From: Poriferisodalis sp965116245
Lineage (GTDB): Bacteria > Actinomycetota > Acidimicrobiia > Acidimicrobiales > Poriferisodalaceae
Reading direction: 5' to 3'
NCBI GenBank assembly: GCA_965116245.1
Contig: OZ220497.1
Coordinates: 1,674,001 to 1,738,000 of the forward strand
Length of the DNA: 64,000 nucleotides
The position numbers and the translations under genes are program-made. Shown one piece after another: positions 1-7,919 of this stretch (positions are counted from its first letter, which is position 1; each line of letters opens with the position of its first letter). The notes beneath the pieces were generated by a model. That model saw only the letters and a list, made by a program, of their open reading frames with translations. It searched no databases and had not been told where the DNA came from.

Positions 1-219
1 CTTTGTCCGACCTTGCTTGTCGCGCTGGCCCTGCTTGACGCGCATTGAGAACGTGCTTCCCAGCGCCAGCGAAGCAGCGCTAGATGTCAAGTGTGCAAGC
101 GTTCCCGAACCGTCTATTTCGCAGTGACGGCTTGGATCGACCAGTACTGCGAATATGCGCTCGGCCGGTGCCTTGATGACCCGCTCCACGCTCACGCTGC
201 GCTGTTTTCGATTGGTCAT
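1..219 (-). CDS. SRPBCC (START/polyketide-cyclase-like) family protein, C-terminus off the window
   Basis: Only the first 73 codons are present; the gene continues past the left edge, so no stop is visible. The start is ATG with GAGG about six bases upstream. The N-terminus has the pattern of SRPBCC ligand-binding proteins: a short basic tail, then SVSVERVIKAPAERIFAVL followed by a DPSRH turn, which is the usual first strand and helix of this fold. Members bind hydrophobic ligands in a deep pocket; no substrate can be inferred here. It starts 20 bp after the stop of the thioredoxin-like gene on the same strand, so the two are probably cotranscribed. No signal peptide is visible, so a cytoplasmic location is likely. 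Confidence 0.7.
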   Translation of the reverse strand, partial: MTNRKQRSVSVERVIKAPAERIFAVLVDPSRHCEIDGSGTLAHLTSSAASLALGSTFSMRVKQGQRDKQGRTK

Positions 220-239
220 GATTACCTCGGCTGACGTTT

Positions 240-959
240 TCAGGCTGGCGAGAGCGCGTCGGTGACGATCGCGCTCGGGATGCTGCCGCTACCACGGTCG
301 ATGCTGCCGTCGGCTCGCACGAGTATCCACCTGGGTTGCGAGCTGACGCCAAACTGCACCCACAGGTCACCGTCCAGATTCGCTGCGTGCGGTATAGCTG
401 TGAGGCCGTGCTTGGAAACGAAGCCCTTGTAGGCGTCCTGCGAATCGCCGCCGGGAACGCCGACGATGTGAAGGTCCCCCTGATGATCTGACTTGAGCGC
501 TGCGACCGCAGGCGCTTCACGGTTGCACGCCGATCACCACGGTGCCCAGAACCAAAGCAAAACGTCGTTGCCCGCTGTCGCAGCTAGGTCAAACTGGCGT
601 CCGTCGAGCTGGGGGCCACTCAGCGCAAGTATCTCTGGCCGAGTCTCTACTGGCGCTGTAGCAGTAGTTGGCGATGTAGCAGACTCTGTTGGCCCAGTAG
701 CTGTTGGCCCAGTATCTGTTGGCCCATCGACTGGGGCGACAGCCTCGCCATGGGCAGGAGATGTGAGGTCGTTAGCGGGTGCCAGTGTGGTGGCAGTTGT
801 CCCGTTGGCTGCCGAAAGCGCCTCAGCCGACGGCAGCTCAGACGTAGGTGACGTGCTGGAGGCGTCGCTCTGGCATCCAGCCAAGACGCTGAGCATCAAG
901 GCCACGGCCGCTGTTGTTGTACTCCCGGCTGGTAGCAAGCGGTGCTTCTGAGGCATCAC
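240..959 (-). CDS. TlpA/MPT53-like thioredoxin-fold lipoprotein with in-frame UGA at the redox Cys position (candidate selenoprotein)
   Basis: Read through one in-frame TGA (534-536) this is a 239-residue protein. It opens with a lipoprotein signal ending in the lipobox VLAGC, then a Thr/Pro/Gly linker of about 60 residues that contains three 15-bp repeats. The thioredoxin domain follows: SGPQLDGRQFDLAATAGND, the active-site strand LLWFWAPW, then UGA, then SAC. Thioredoxins have W-x-P-W-C-x-x-C here, so the UGA is exactly at the first redox cysteine (residue 142) and C145 is the second. The 97 codons after UGA continue the fold in the same frame, including FGVSSQPRW with the conserved cis-Pro and a VRADGSI strand, ending at a normal TGA. 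Known family role: extracytoplasmic thiol-disulfide exchange. Selenocysteine is inferred. A Cys-to-stop mutation or a base error is the alternative. Confidence 0.8.
497..533 (-). promoter_or_regulatory. Candidate bacterial SECIS hairpin directly after the in-frame UGA
   Basis: The 37 bases after the UGA can fold into one hairpin inside the coding sequence. Pairs counted from the UGA: 4-6 with 35-37, a bulged G at 34, 7-9 with 31-33, an A-C mismatch, 11-14 with 26-29, then two possible U-G wobbles. The loop (AAGCGCC) lies about 17-23 bases from the UGA, with a G at position 16 just before it. Bacterial SECIS elements are known to be hairpins at about this distance with a G near the start of the loop. 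Folding was done by eye and no energy was computed. Confidence 0.5.
688..732. repeat. Three 15-bp tandem repeats in the lipoprotein linker
   Basis: Unit gttggcccagtagct and two variants. On the minus strand they encode repeated Gly-Pro-Thr units of the linker between the lipid anchor and the thioredoxin domain. Confidence 0.8.
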
Positions 960-1088
960 CCAGCAACCTTATCTTCGTGGTGACTTGTCTCTGCTGCGCC
1001 TTGTTTTCACCCTTCAGAACTTCCGAAATACCCCGTCGGGTGCCAGGCGTCTTGATGCTTGGGACCGGCCAGCGTCGGTCAGCGTCGG

Positions 1089-1130
1089 GCCGAGCCGGTT
1101 ACATTCAAAGCCAAGTCGGTTACATTCAAA
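1089..1130. repeat. Two 21-bp direct repeats containing CGGTTACATTCAAA
   Basis: Two adjacent 21-bp units match at 19 of 21 positions and share the exact core CGGTTACATTCAAA (minus strand TTTGAATGTAACCG). The 21-bp period, two helical turns, puts both cores on one DNA face. They lie in the divergent region between the thioredoxin lipoprotein and the lipoate operon, so an operator or a recent duplication are both possible. The rest of this roughly 300-bp region holds only the small ORF below and a shorter repeat of cagcgtcgg. Confidence 0.6.
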
Positions 1131-1133
1131 ATA

Positions 1134-1223
1134 GTGGGCACCCGGACCCTGATTGCTATGGCGCTCGTAACGGGAATGATCATCCTCGTGGCGTTCGCGG
1201 TCCAGGTGCTCATCGCGCTCTAG
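1134..1223 (+). CDS. Possible 29-residue single-span membrane peptide
   Basis: A GTG-started frame of 29 codons reads VGTRTLIAMALVTG and then a continuous hydrophobic stretch to IAL and TAG. The composition (short Arg-containing head, about 22 nonpolar residues) fits a single membrane helix with the N-terminus inside. It lies between the 21-bp repeats and lpd on the operon strand. No clear ribosome-binding site and no recognised family; an internal ATG would give 21 residues. It may be chance. Confidence 0.3.
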   Translation: MGTRTLIAMALVTGMIILVAFAVQVLIAL

Positions 1224-1323
1224 CGCTTGATGTCTGAGAATCAACACGTAAGCGCCAATGGAATCGTCTGGTGCCGATTTGGCGTGCCAAGAGACCTGTA
1301 CGGCGACGTACCCTCGTGATCCG

Positions 1324-2886
1324 ATGGCAGACAACTCGGCAGACAACGCGCACGATGGCGAAGCGAGTGGTGTTGAGCACTTTGATCTGGTGGTGATCGG
1401 TGGAGGTCCCGCCGGTTACGGGGCAGCGCTGTACGCCGGTGCTGCAGGCATGAAAGTGGCTTTGGTGGAGCGGGACAAACTGGGTGGCACTTGCTTGCAT
1501 CGGGGCTGCATTCCGGCGAAGGAACTGCTGGAGACCGCAGCGGTTTGGCGCACCGTCAGCGAAGCCGCCGATTTCGGTGTCAACGTAGATCCACCAGAAC
1601 TGGATTTTGGCGTCTCTCAGAGCCGCAAACAACGCATCGTTGAAAGCCTTGAATCGGGCGTGACGGGACTGCTGCGTCGGCGCAAGGTCAACGTCTACAA
1701 CGGAACTGGCCGACTTTGTGCGGACCGCTCCGTCGTCGTTGACATGAATGCCGATGGCGTCACGGATGACGACATGGATGGCGATGCCGCGGATCAGGCC
1801 GAAGGTCAGGGCGATAACCCGGCTGATGGACGGGGCAGCGTGACGCTGCAGGCCGACCACGTCCTGCTAGCGGCTGGCTCCGTGCCGATGACGCTGCCGG
1901 GATTTGAACCCGATGACAAGCTGGTCATGACGTCCGATGAGGTGCTCGCGCTGGATGAAATTCCGGGCCGTGTAGCTGTGATCGGTGGCGGCGCCATCGG
2001 CTGTGAGTTCGCTTCAATGCTGGCCGATCTGGGCGCTCAGGTCACGGTGCTTGAGTACGCGCCCCATCTCATTCCTGGCGTCGACATTGACATCGCCAAA
2101 GCGCTCGTGCGCTCATTTTCGAAGCGGGGAATCACCGTGCGCACCGGCTGTCAAGTGACCGGACACACACCGGGCGATAGCGGCACAACGTTGCACTGCA
2201 TGGCTGCACCTGGTCCTGGTGCACCTGGCTCGGGCGAGGGCGAACAGTCAACGATCGCGGTGGACGCCGTGGTTGTATCGGTCGGGCGCCGACCCTTCCC
2301 AGACCATCTTGGCCTTGACGAAACTGAAGTCAAAACCGACGAGCGCGGCTTTGTCATTGCGGACGAGATGTGCCGCACCACCATGGCTGGTGTCTATGCC
2401 ATCGGCGATCTGATCAACACGCCGCAGCTTGCGCACGTGGGTTTCGCCGAGGCAATCGTGGCCACTCAAGACATGCTGGGAGAGGCGCCTGCGCCTATTG
2501 ACTATGCGAACGTGCCTTGGGCGATCTATTGCCATCCGGAGGTGGCCTTCGCCGGGCTCAGCGAAGCCGCTGCGCGAGAGACCGGATTTGATGTAGTCAC
2601 CTCCAAGCAGCGCTTCAGCGGCAACTCTCGGGCCATGATCGTCAACGACACCGAGGGCTTAGTCAAGATCGTTGCTGAGCGAGCGTCAGACGGAACGGCT
2701 GGGCGCGTTCTCGGCGTTCACATGATGGGACCGTGGGTCACCGAGCAGCTAGGTCAGGGCTATCTGGCAGTCAACTGGGAAGCCACAGTCGAAGAAGTGG
2801 CGGCACTTGTGCAGCCGCATCCCACTCTGTCGGAGCTGTTCGGCGAGACGATGCTGTCGCTCACGGGGCGTGGCTTGCACGGATGA
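1324..2886 (+). CDS. lpd: Dihydrolipoyl dehydrogenase (E3)
   Basis: FAD/NAD disulfide oxidoreductase that reoxidises dihydrolipoyl groups on E2 with NAD+. About 520 residues from the chosen ATG; an upstream ATG (1258) would add 22 unconserved residues. Visible: N-terminal FAD motif VVIGGGPAGYG; redox pair in GGTCLHRGC (about C57 and C62); second dinucleotide motif VAVIGGGAIGCEFASM; FAD-binding GVYAIGDL; C-terminal QPHPTLSELFGE carrying the active-site His-Glu pair. All catalytic residues are present. An acidic low-complexity insert of about 30 residues sits between the FAD and NAD halves. First of the lipoate operon, about 65 bp before the E2 gene. Confidence 0.95.
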   Translation: MADNSADNAHDGEASGVEHFDLVVIGGGPAGYGAALYAGAAGMKVALVERDKLGGTCLHRGCIPAKELLETAAVWRTVSEAADFGVNVDPPELDFGVSQSRKQRIVESLESGVTGLLRRRKVNVYNGTGRLCADRSVVVDMNADGVTDDDMDGDAADQAEGQGDNPADGRGSVTLQADHVLLAAGSVPMTLPGFEPDDKLVMTSDEVLALDEIPGRVAVIGGGAIGCEFASMLADLGAQVTVLEYAPHLIPGVDIDIAKALVRSFSKRGITVRTGCQVTGHTPGDSGTTLHCMAAPGPGAPGSGEGEQSTIAVDAVVVSVGRRPFPDHLGLDETEVKTDERGFVIADEMCRTTMAGVYAIGDLINTPQLAHVGFAEAIVATQDMLGEAPAPIDYANVPWAIYCHPEVAFAGLSEAAARETGFDVVTSKQRFSGNSRAMIVNDTEGLVKIVAERASDGTAGRVLGVHMMGPWVTEQLGQGYLAVNWEATVEEVAALVQPHPTLSELFGETMLSLTGRGLHG

Positions 2887-2952
2887 GCCGCTGAGGATGA
2901 CCCACATGGCGACCGCACGTCGAGCACAATGCCCAACGCAGGGATCATGTTG

Positions 2953-4476
2953 ATGGCCGATTTGGTGCTGCCTCAGCTTGGCGAGACGGTGACCGAAGGT
3001 ACGATCACCCGCTGGTTCAAGCATCCGGGCGATGCGATTGTTCTGGGCGAAGCGCTCTATGAAGTGTCCACCGACAAGGTGGACAGCGAGGTGCCGTCCC
3101 CCATGGAGGGCGTAATCGCCGAGATACGCGTTCCAGAGGGCGACACAGTGGACGTGGGAACGGTGTTGGCCATCGTTGAGGCTACGCAGCCGACAAAGCC
3201 GACCCAGTCTGCAGCATCGCAGCGTGCAGAAACCCCACACTCAGCCACAGCCAGTTCGACTAGCAGCCCAGAGACGGCTCGTCATGGCCAGGCAACCGCC
3301 AGCGAGCCGACAGACAGCGGGCTATCAGACAGAGCCGCGTCGCCCGTGAACGCGCCAGCCGTGTCTGCACCCCCAGCGCTTGGCCGAAATGCCAGTGACC
3401 CATCGATCGAAGGTGGGGTCAGTCAGCATCCAGCGGCCAGCACAGTTGTCGCTAGCGGTGCCCGCCTGCTCTCACCAGTCGTTAGGCGACTTGTCCGCGA
3501 GCACGGCTTGGACCCCTCCGCGCTTGTCGGAAGCGGCTTAGGTGGTCGCATCACTCGCTCTGACGTGCTGAATGCCATCGACGAGCTACAACGTGCTGCT
3601 GCTACGTCGCTGACTTCTGCGTCGCTGGGTGCCATGTCGCCGTCTGCCACAGCTCCAGGGCGGCCATCGGTGGCTAATCCTCCAGCGCTCGCGTCGAGTG
3701 CGCGCTCCGCACCAGCAAATCCCGCCAAGATTCCAAGGCCTATCGCCCCTGAATGGACCGACGGCGACTCGCGCTACGAGGCGTTCAACAACATCCGTAG
3801 GCGCACAGGCGAGCACATGGCGAACTCTGTGGCCACTTCGCCGCACGCCCTGACCGTCGCGGAAGTCGATTACGAGAATGTAGAGCAGGTGCGACAGGCT
3901 CATCGCGACCAGTGGCGCGCCGCGGAGGGGTTCAGCCTTACCTACCTGCCGTTCATAGTCGTTGCCGTCGTGGACGCCTTGGCGCACTGGCCGCGGCTGA
4001 ACGCATCGGTGGAAGATGGTGGTCTCCGAATCTGGCGACGCCGCAACGTAGGCGTCGCGGTGGACCTGGACTACGAGGGACTGATCGTGCCGGTGTTGCG
4101 AGATGCAGACGCATTCAGTTTGCGAGGCATTGCTCGCACGATGAACGATTTTGCTGCGCGGGCTAGGGAACGACGTTTGACACCAGACGACATCTCTGGT
4201 GGCACGTTCACTATCTCGAACAACGGCTCGTTTGGCACCTATACGACTGCGGCCATCATCAATCAGCCCCAGGTCGCTGTGCTTTCAAGTGATGGCATCG
4301 CCCGGCGACCGGTTGTAGTCACGGACCGCTTCGGTAACGAGAGCATCGCCATACATTCTGTTGGTCACCTGGCAATGGGCTGGGATCATCGAGCGTTTGA
4401 CGGCAGCTACGCCGCTGGCTTTTTGGGTCATGTCCGTCAGATGCTTGAGGGCCACGACTGGGGAGCGGAGCTCTAG
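2953..4476 (+). CDS. sucB: Dihydrolipoamide acyltransferase (E2 of a 2-oxoacid dehydrogenase)
   Basis: Transfers acyl groups from E1 to CoA through a swinging lipoyl arm. Order of domains: one lipoyl domain (residues 1-80, lipoyl-Lys in STDKVDS, about K42); a long Ser/Ala/Pro linker; a peripheral subunit-binding domain starting LLSPVVRRLVREHGLDP; another Ala/Pro linker; and the trimer-forming catalytic domain ending with DHRAFDG, the active-site His-Asp motif. The start is the ATG preceding ADLVLPQLGE because AGGG lies nine bases upstream; earlier in-frame ATGs are less well placed. The protein has one lipoyl domain, whereas several actinobacterial E2s have two or three. E1 genes are not in the window, so pyruvate, 2-oxoglutarate or branched-chain specificity cannot be decided. 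Confidence 0.9.
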   Translation: MADLVLPQLGETVTEGTITRWFKHPGDAIVLGEALYEVSTDKVDSEVPSPMEGVIAEIRVPEGDTVDVGTVLAIVEATQPTKPTQSAASQRAETPHSATASSTSSPETARHGQATASEPTDSGLSDRAASPVNAPAVSAPPALGRNASDPSIEGGVSQHPAASTVVASGARLLSPVVRRLVREHGLDPSALVGSGLGGRITRSDVLNAIDELQRAAATSLTSASLGAMSPSATAPGRPSVANPPALASSARSAPANPAKIPRPIAPEWTDGDSRYEAFNNIRRRTGEHMANSVATSPHALTVAEVDYENVEQVRQAHRDQWRAAEGFSLTYLPFIVVAVVDALAHWPRLNASVEDGGLRIWRRRNVGVAVDLDYEGLIVPVLRDADAFSLRGIARTMNDFAARARERRLTPDDISGGTFTISNNGSFGTYTTAAIINQPQVAVLSSDGIARRPVVVTDRFGNESIAIHSVGHLAMGWDHRAFDGSYAAGFLGHVRQMLEGHDWGAEL

Positions 4477-6162
4477 TTGCCAGTGCGGAGACGGTTGCAG
4501 GTGCGTTGGTTGGGACGCGTCGGCTATCGCGAGGCGCTGGACCTGCAGCGCCGCCTGTGGGCGCACAGCGCGGACGATTACCTGTTGCTGCTTGAGCATC
4601 CTCACGTCTTCACGGCTGGCCCCAGCGCAGACGAGAACAACTTGCTCGTGGATCCCGGCGAGTTCGGGGCCGACTGCGTGCGCATCGACCGGGGCGGCGA
4701 TTTCACCTATCACGGTCCGGGCCAACTGGTCGGCTACCCGATTCTGACACTGCCGGGTCGCCGCGGTGGCGGTCTCGCCGAGACAGCGGCCTACGTAAGC
4801 GACCTCGAACAGGTGCTTATCGAAGCGTTGGAAGATGTGGGATTGCGCGGCTGCAGTCGGCTCCGCGGCTACCCGGGAGTATGGGTCGATCTGGCAGGTA
4901 CGCCTCGCAAGGTCGCAGCTATCGGTGTGCGCCTAGGCCGTGGTCGCACCATGCACGGATTTGCGTTGAACGTAGACACCGACCTGGCTTGGTTCGATCG
5001 CATCGTTCCCTGCGGCATCCGCGATCTAAGCCCTACATCGCTGCGAGCCGAAGGGTGCATGGCGTCGATGCGCGAGGTCACCGATGCGGTCGTTAGACGG
5101 GCAGCGCACCGGTGGGGTGATACGGCTTGGGACCGTGCCGACGTGGCTTGGTATCGCCGCCCTTCGGATCTCAGCGCCTTCAGCCGGGGTCTCGGACCGG
5201 GTTCGGCTATGCCGCTTGACATCGCGCCGCCGCGCAGTCGCGCCCGTATGGAGCAAGCGGGCGTTAACGGTGGCCTCCAGCTCAATGCACGTAAGCCTGA
5301 ATGGCTGCGCACGCGCGTGGACTTGAACGAGGGGTATCTGCGACTGCGCCAAACAATGCGTCGGCACGATTTGGTGACAGTGTGCGAGGAAGCTGGTTGT
5401 CCGAACATCTTTGAGTGCTGGGGAGCGGGAACGGCGACGTTCATGCTGAATGGTGAACGTTGCACGCGGTCGTGCGGCTTTTGCATGGTGGACACGCGTC
5501 GACCGATGCCACTAGATCCCGACGAACCTCGCCGCGTTGCCGAGGCGGTGGCCGAGATGAGACTGAGTCATGCAGTCATTACCGCTGTTGCGCGCGACGA
5601 CCTGCCCGATGGCGGCGCCAGCGCGTTCGCCGAGACAATTGCAGCTATAAGACACTCGTCACCGGCTACGACCGTTGAGGTGCTGATACCCGACTTTGGC
5701 GGCGAGGTTGAGCAGTTGAGCGTGGTTCTCGAAGCTCGCCCAGACATTTTGAATCACAACATCGAGACAGTTGCCCGTCTGCAACGAGCGGTGAGACCAT
5801 CGGCCAGCTACGCCCGCAGCCTCGCGTTGTTGGCGCGTAGCGCGTCGGCTGGGTGCGTCACCAAGTCGGGCATCATCGTGGGCATGGGCGAGAGAGATAC
5901 CGAGGTTGATCTATCGCTCACTGATCTGGTAGCAGTGGGTGTCCACATAGTCACGATTGGTCAGTACCTACGGCCGACGAGTCACCATATTGAATGCGCT
6001 CGCTGGGTGCCGCCAGAGACGTTCAAGCGCTGGGCAGATCTGGGTTTAGCGCTCGGTCTTGATCACATCGAGTCGAGTCCGTTGACGCGCTCCAGCTACC
6101 ACGCCGCCGAGTCGGCAGCAGCGGTGCAACTCAGCGATCGGACCGAACGCGTCCCCGCCTAG
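4477..6162 (+). CDS. LipB-LipA fusion: octanoyltransferase joined to lipoyl synthase
   Basis: One 561-residue frame carries both steps of de novo lipoylation. Residues about 8-230 are LipB: RGGDFTYHGPGQL substrate loop, catalytic Lys in PRKVAAIG (K145) and Cys in IVPCGIRDL (C179). After a linker of about 35 residues, residues about 267-561 are LipA: auxiliary-cluster cysteines in CEEAGCPNIFEC (C303, C308, C314), the radical SAM triad CTRSCGFC (C329, C333, C336), and C-terminal RSSYHA. All catalytic residues of both enzymes are present. The start is TTG placed directly after the stop of the E2 gene, with GGAG upstream, implying translational coupling. LipB attaches octanoate to E2 and LipA inserts two sulfurs; fusion would channel the intermediate on the neighbouring E2. 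Confidence 0.92.
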   Translation: MPVRRRLQVRWLGRVGYREALDLQRRLWAHSADDYLLLLEHPHVFTAGPSADENNLLVDPGEFGADCVRIDRGGDFTYHGPGQLVGYPILTLPGRRGGGLAETAAYVSDLEQVLIEALEDVGLRGCSRLRGYPGVWVDLAGTPRKVAAIGVRLGRGRTMHGFALNVDTDLAWFDRIVPCGIRDLSPTSLRAEGCMASMREVTDAVVRRAAHRWGDTAWDRADVAWYRRPSDLSAFSRGLGPGSAMPLDIAPPRSRARMEQAGVNGGLQLNARKPEWLRTRVDLNEGYLRLRQTMRRHDLVTVCEEAGCPNIFECWGAGTATFMLNGERCTRSCGFCMVDTRRPMPLDPDEPRRVAEAVAEMRLSHAVITAVARDDLPDGGASAFAETIAAIRHSSPATTVEVLIPDFGGEVEQLSVVLEARPDILNHNIETVARLQRAVRPSASYARSLALLARSASAGCVTKSGIIVGMGERDTEVDLSLTDLVAVGVHIVTIGQYLRPTSHHIECARWVPPETFKRWADLGLALGLDHIESSPLTRSSYHAAESAAAVQLSDRTERVPA

Positions 6163-6173
6163 CGCCGCTATCT

Positions 6174-6947
6174 GTGACTGAGGGTGCGCCCGTGGATGTG
6201 GCCACGGTTATGTGTCAATGGGCTACCGGAGGACTGGCATATCTGTGGGTTACTACTCGGCGCAGCGAAGTGGGGCTTGGCTATGGCTGGTTGCTGCGCT
6301 GCCTGTATGCGGCCATAGCGGTTGTCGGCGCTGTTACCGGCTTCGTTTTCCAGCCGAACGTCGTGCGTGACGTGGCCTGCGTTGCGATGGCATCGTGCGC
6401 CACGGCGGCGTTGGTGCGCTCAACCGCAACACGTCGGACCCTTGAGAGTTTCAATCCAAACTGGGACTTTGCGGCGCCGCTTGCCGGATTGGTAGGAGTT
6501 CTCGCCATCGGGTTTGGTCCGAGCGGCGACATCGCGACAATGCTGCATCTAGCGCGTTTGGTCGTGGGTGCTGCGTTTCTGGGCGCAGTGAGCAACTCGA
6601 TGCTGCTGGGGCACTGGTATCTCGTGCAACCTGGATTGCGCCGCGAGCCCTTGCGGGAGCTAATCCGCCATCTCGGCGGGATTTGGCCGCTTGAGGTGGG
6701 GCTGCTGCTGGTGCCAACCGGCATGATTGCTGTGCTCAGCGGCAGCATCGATGACGGCTATGGCGGACTGCTGGGCTGGTTCTGGGTTGCGTGTGCCGCG
6801 ACTACAGCGGCGCTTGCTGTCACAGCCATGGCGGCATTGCGCGAGCGCCAGTACGCGGCGGTAATGGCAGCCACCGGCCTGCTCTACTTGGCCATCTTGA
6901 CGGGGTTCGGCACCGACCTAGTCGCCCGCCTCACGCTGGTCAACTAG
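6174..6947 (+). CDS. Polytopic membrane protein, function unknown
   Basis: 257 residues from a GTG start 12 bp after LipBA, with about seven hydrophobic segments separated by short basic loops. A conserved-looking loop GHWYLVQPGL lies near the middle. No motif for transport or catalysis was recognised. Its position as the last gene of the lipoate operon, just before a terminator, suggests cotranscription. It may be a respiratory-chain-associated membrane protein, but that is a guess from context only. Confidence 0.75.
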   Translation: MTEGAPVDVATVMCQWATGGLAYLWVTTRRSEVGLGYGWLLRCLYAAIAVVGAVTGFVFQPNVVRDVACVAMASCATAALVRSTATRRTLESFNPNWDFAAPLAGLVGVLAIGFGPSGDIATMLHLARLVVGAAFLGAVSNSMLLGHWYLVQPGLRREPLRELIRHLGGIWPLEVGLLLVPTGMIAVLSGSIDDGYGGLLGWFWVACAATTAALAVTAMAALRERQYAAVMAATGLLYLAILTGFGTDLVARLTLVN

Positions 6948-6960
6948 CGCATTGGCTAGC

Positions 6961-7785
6961 TCAGGTGCCGGTCCACTCAGGTGGCCTTTTTTCGGCGAAG
7001 GATCGACCGCCTTCGGTAGCGTCGGAGCTAGCGGCCACGATTCGGCGGATCGACTCACCCATACGCAGCGCCTCAGTCCAACTCATGCGCTGGCTACGTT
7101 GCGCCACTTCCTTGACGGCACGAACTGCGAGTGGTGCGCCTTGGCACAGCCGTTGCGCCAATGCGTGGGCCTCGTCCATGAGTCCTTCAGGTGGCACGAC
7201 CTTCCACGCGAGCCCCATTTCAAGAGCGCGGTCGGCGCTGAAGTTCTCGCCGGTCAACAAGATCTCCATGGCGTTCGCCCAACCAATCTTGAGTGGCATT
7301 CGCATTGAGCCCACGATGGTGGGCACACCGATCCTCACCTCGGGCATTGCGAAGGTGGCGTTTTGCGACGCAACCAGGAAGTCCGCGACCAGCGCCCCCG
7401 TCAGCCCATAGCCAATACAAGCGCCGTTGACCGCCGCGATTACCGGTTTGAACAGCTCAAGGCCACTCTCGAGGCTGTTGATGGTGGGTACCTCGAAGTA
7501 CGAACCCGACCACTTGCCCGCTGAGCCACGAGTGGGGTCGCGCAGGTCCGCGCCAGCGCAAAACGCTCGACCTTCGCCGGTCATGATTGCCACCCAAGCA
7601 TCGGGGTCGTTGTAGAACTCCATCCATGCGGCATTCAGGCACTGTCGCATTTCGCCGTTGATGGCGTTTAGCGCCTCGGGCCGGTTGTAGGTGATGGTGG
7701 CTATGTGCCCTTCGAGTTTGTATGTGGCTGCCGCGTTTGGGTCTGAGATGTCGGGTACCGGGCCTCGGTAGGAGGGATCTGTCAT
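6961..7785 (-). CDS. Enoyl-CoA hydratase/isomerase (crotonase) family protein
   Basis: 274 residues of crotonase fold. The oxyanion-hole segments are AFCAGADL and NGACIGYG. Of the two catalytic glutamates of classical hydratases, the one in MPEVRIG is present, but the one normally just after the second oxyanion loop is replaced (GYGLTGALV), so simple hydration of enoyl-CoA is doubtful and isomerase or another acyl-CoA reaction is possible. The gene starts 134 bp from, and divergent to, the AbfD-like gene, suggesting shared control and a common acyl-CoA or aromatic-acid pathway. Confidence 0.85.
   Translation of the reverse strand: MTDPSYRGPVPDISDPNAAATYKLEGHIATITYNRPEALNAINGEMRQCLNAAWMEFYNDPDAWVAIMTGEGRAFCAGADLRDPTRGSAGKWSGSYFEVPTINSLESGLELFKPVIAAVNGACIGYGLTGALVADFLVASQNATFAMPEVRIGVPTIVGSMRMPLKIGWANAMEILLTGENFSADRALEMGLAWKVVPPEGLMDEAHALAQRLCQGAPLAVRAVKEVAQRSQRMSWTEALRMGESIRRIVAASSDATEGGRSFAEKRPPEWTGT
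6970..6992 (+). terminator. Intrinsic terminator of the lipoate operon
   Basis: GGtCCAC-TCAG-GTGGCC followed by six T on the plus strand: six paired bases with one bulged T, a four-base loop and a U-run. It lies inside the 3' end of the oppositely oriented crotonase gene and would stop plus-strand transcription from the lipoate operon. Confidence 0.55.
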
Positions 7786-7796
7786 GGGCGCTGTTC

Positions 7797-7841
7797 TAGT
7801 AGACGTCTCTCCAATAGGCGTCTCTCTAGTAGACGGCTCGG
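7797..7841. repeat. Three 15-bp tandem repeats in a divergent promoter region
   Basis: Units tagtagacgtctctc, caataggcgtctctc and tagtagacggctcgg lie between the divergent crotonase and AbfD-like starts. The rest of the 134-bp gap holds the AGGGG ribosome-binding site of the latter. The repeats are noncoding and could affect either promoter. Confidence 0.6.
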
Positions 7842-7919
7842 TCGGAGAGCCTCAAGCGGGAACGTTGCATGGGTTCGCAACTAGCGTGGCTGCCGTTCAA
7901 CAGACAGGGGTAGATCACT

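Noticed and set aside
80..520. 146-codon minus-strand open frame
   Set aside because: It is in a different frame from the SRPBCC and thioredoxin genes, which occupy this strand with recognisable domains; composition is Arg/Ser-rich as expected of a shadow frame.
493..951. Plus-strand Val/Ser/Ala-rich frame antisense to the lipoprotein
   Set aside because: Its repeats are the reverse of the linker repeats and no domain is visible.
534..959. Treating the lipoprotein as a 141-residue protein ending at the TGA
   Set aside because: It would stop one residue before the catalytic Cys and leave 97 conserved thioredoxin-like codons unexplained.
1900..1930. tRNA-like string gggatttgaaccc
   Set aside because: It lies inside lpd coding sequence and no acceptor or anticodon stem can be folded around it.
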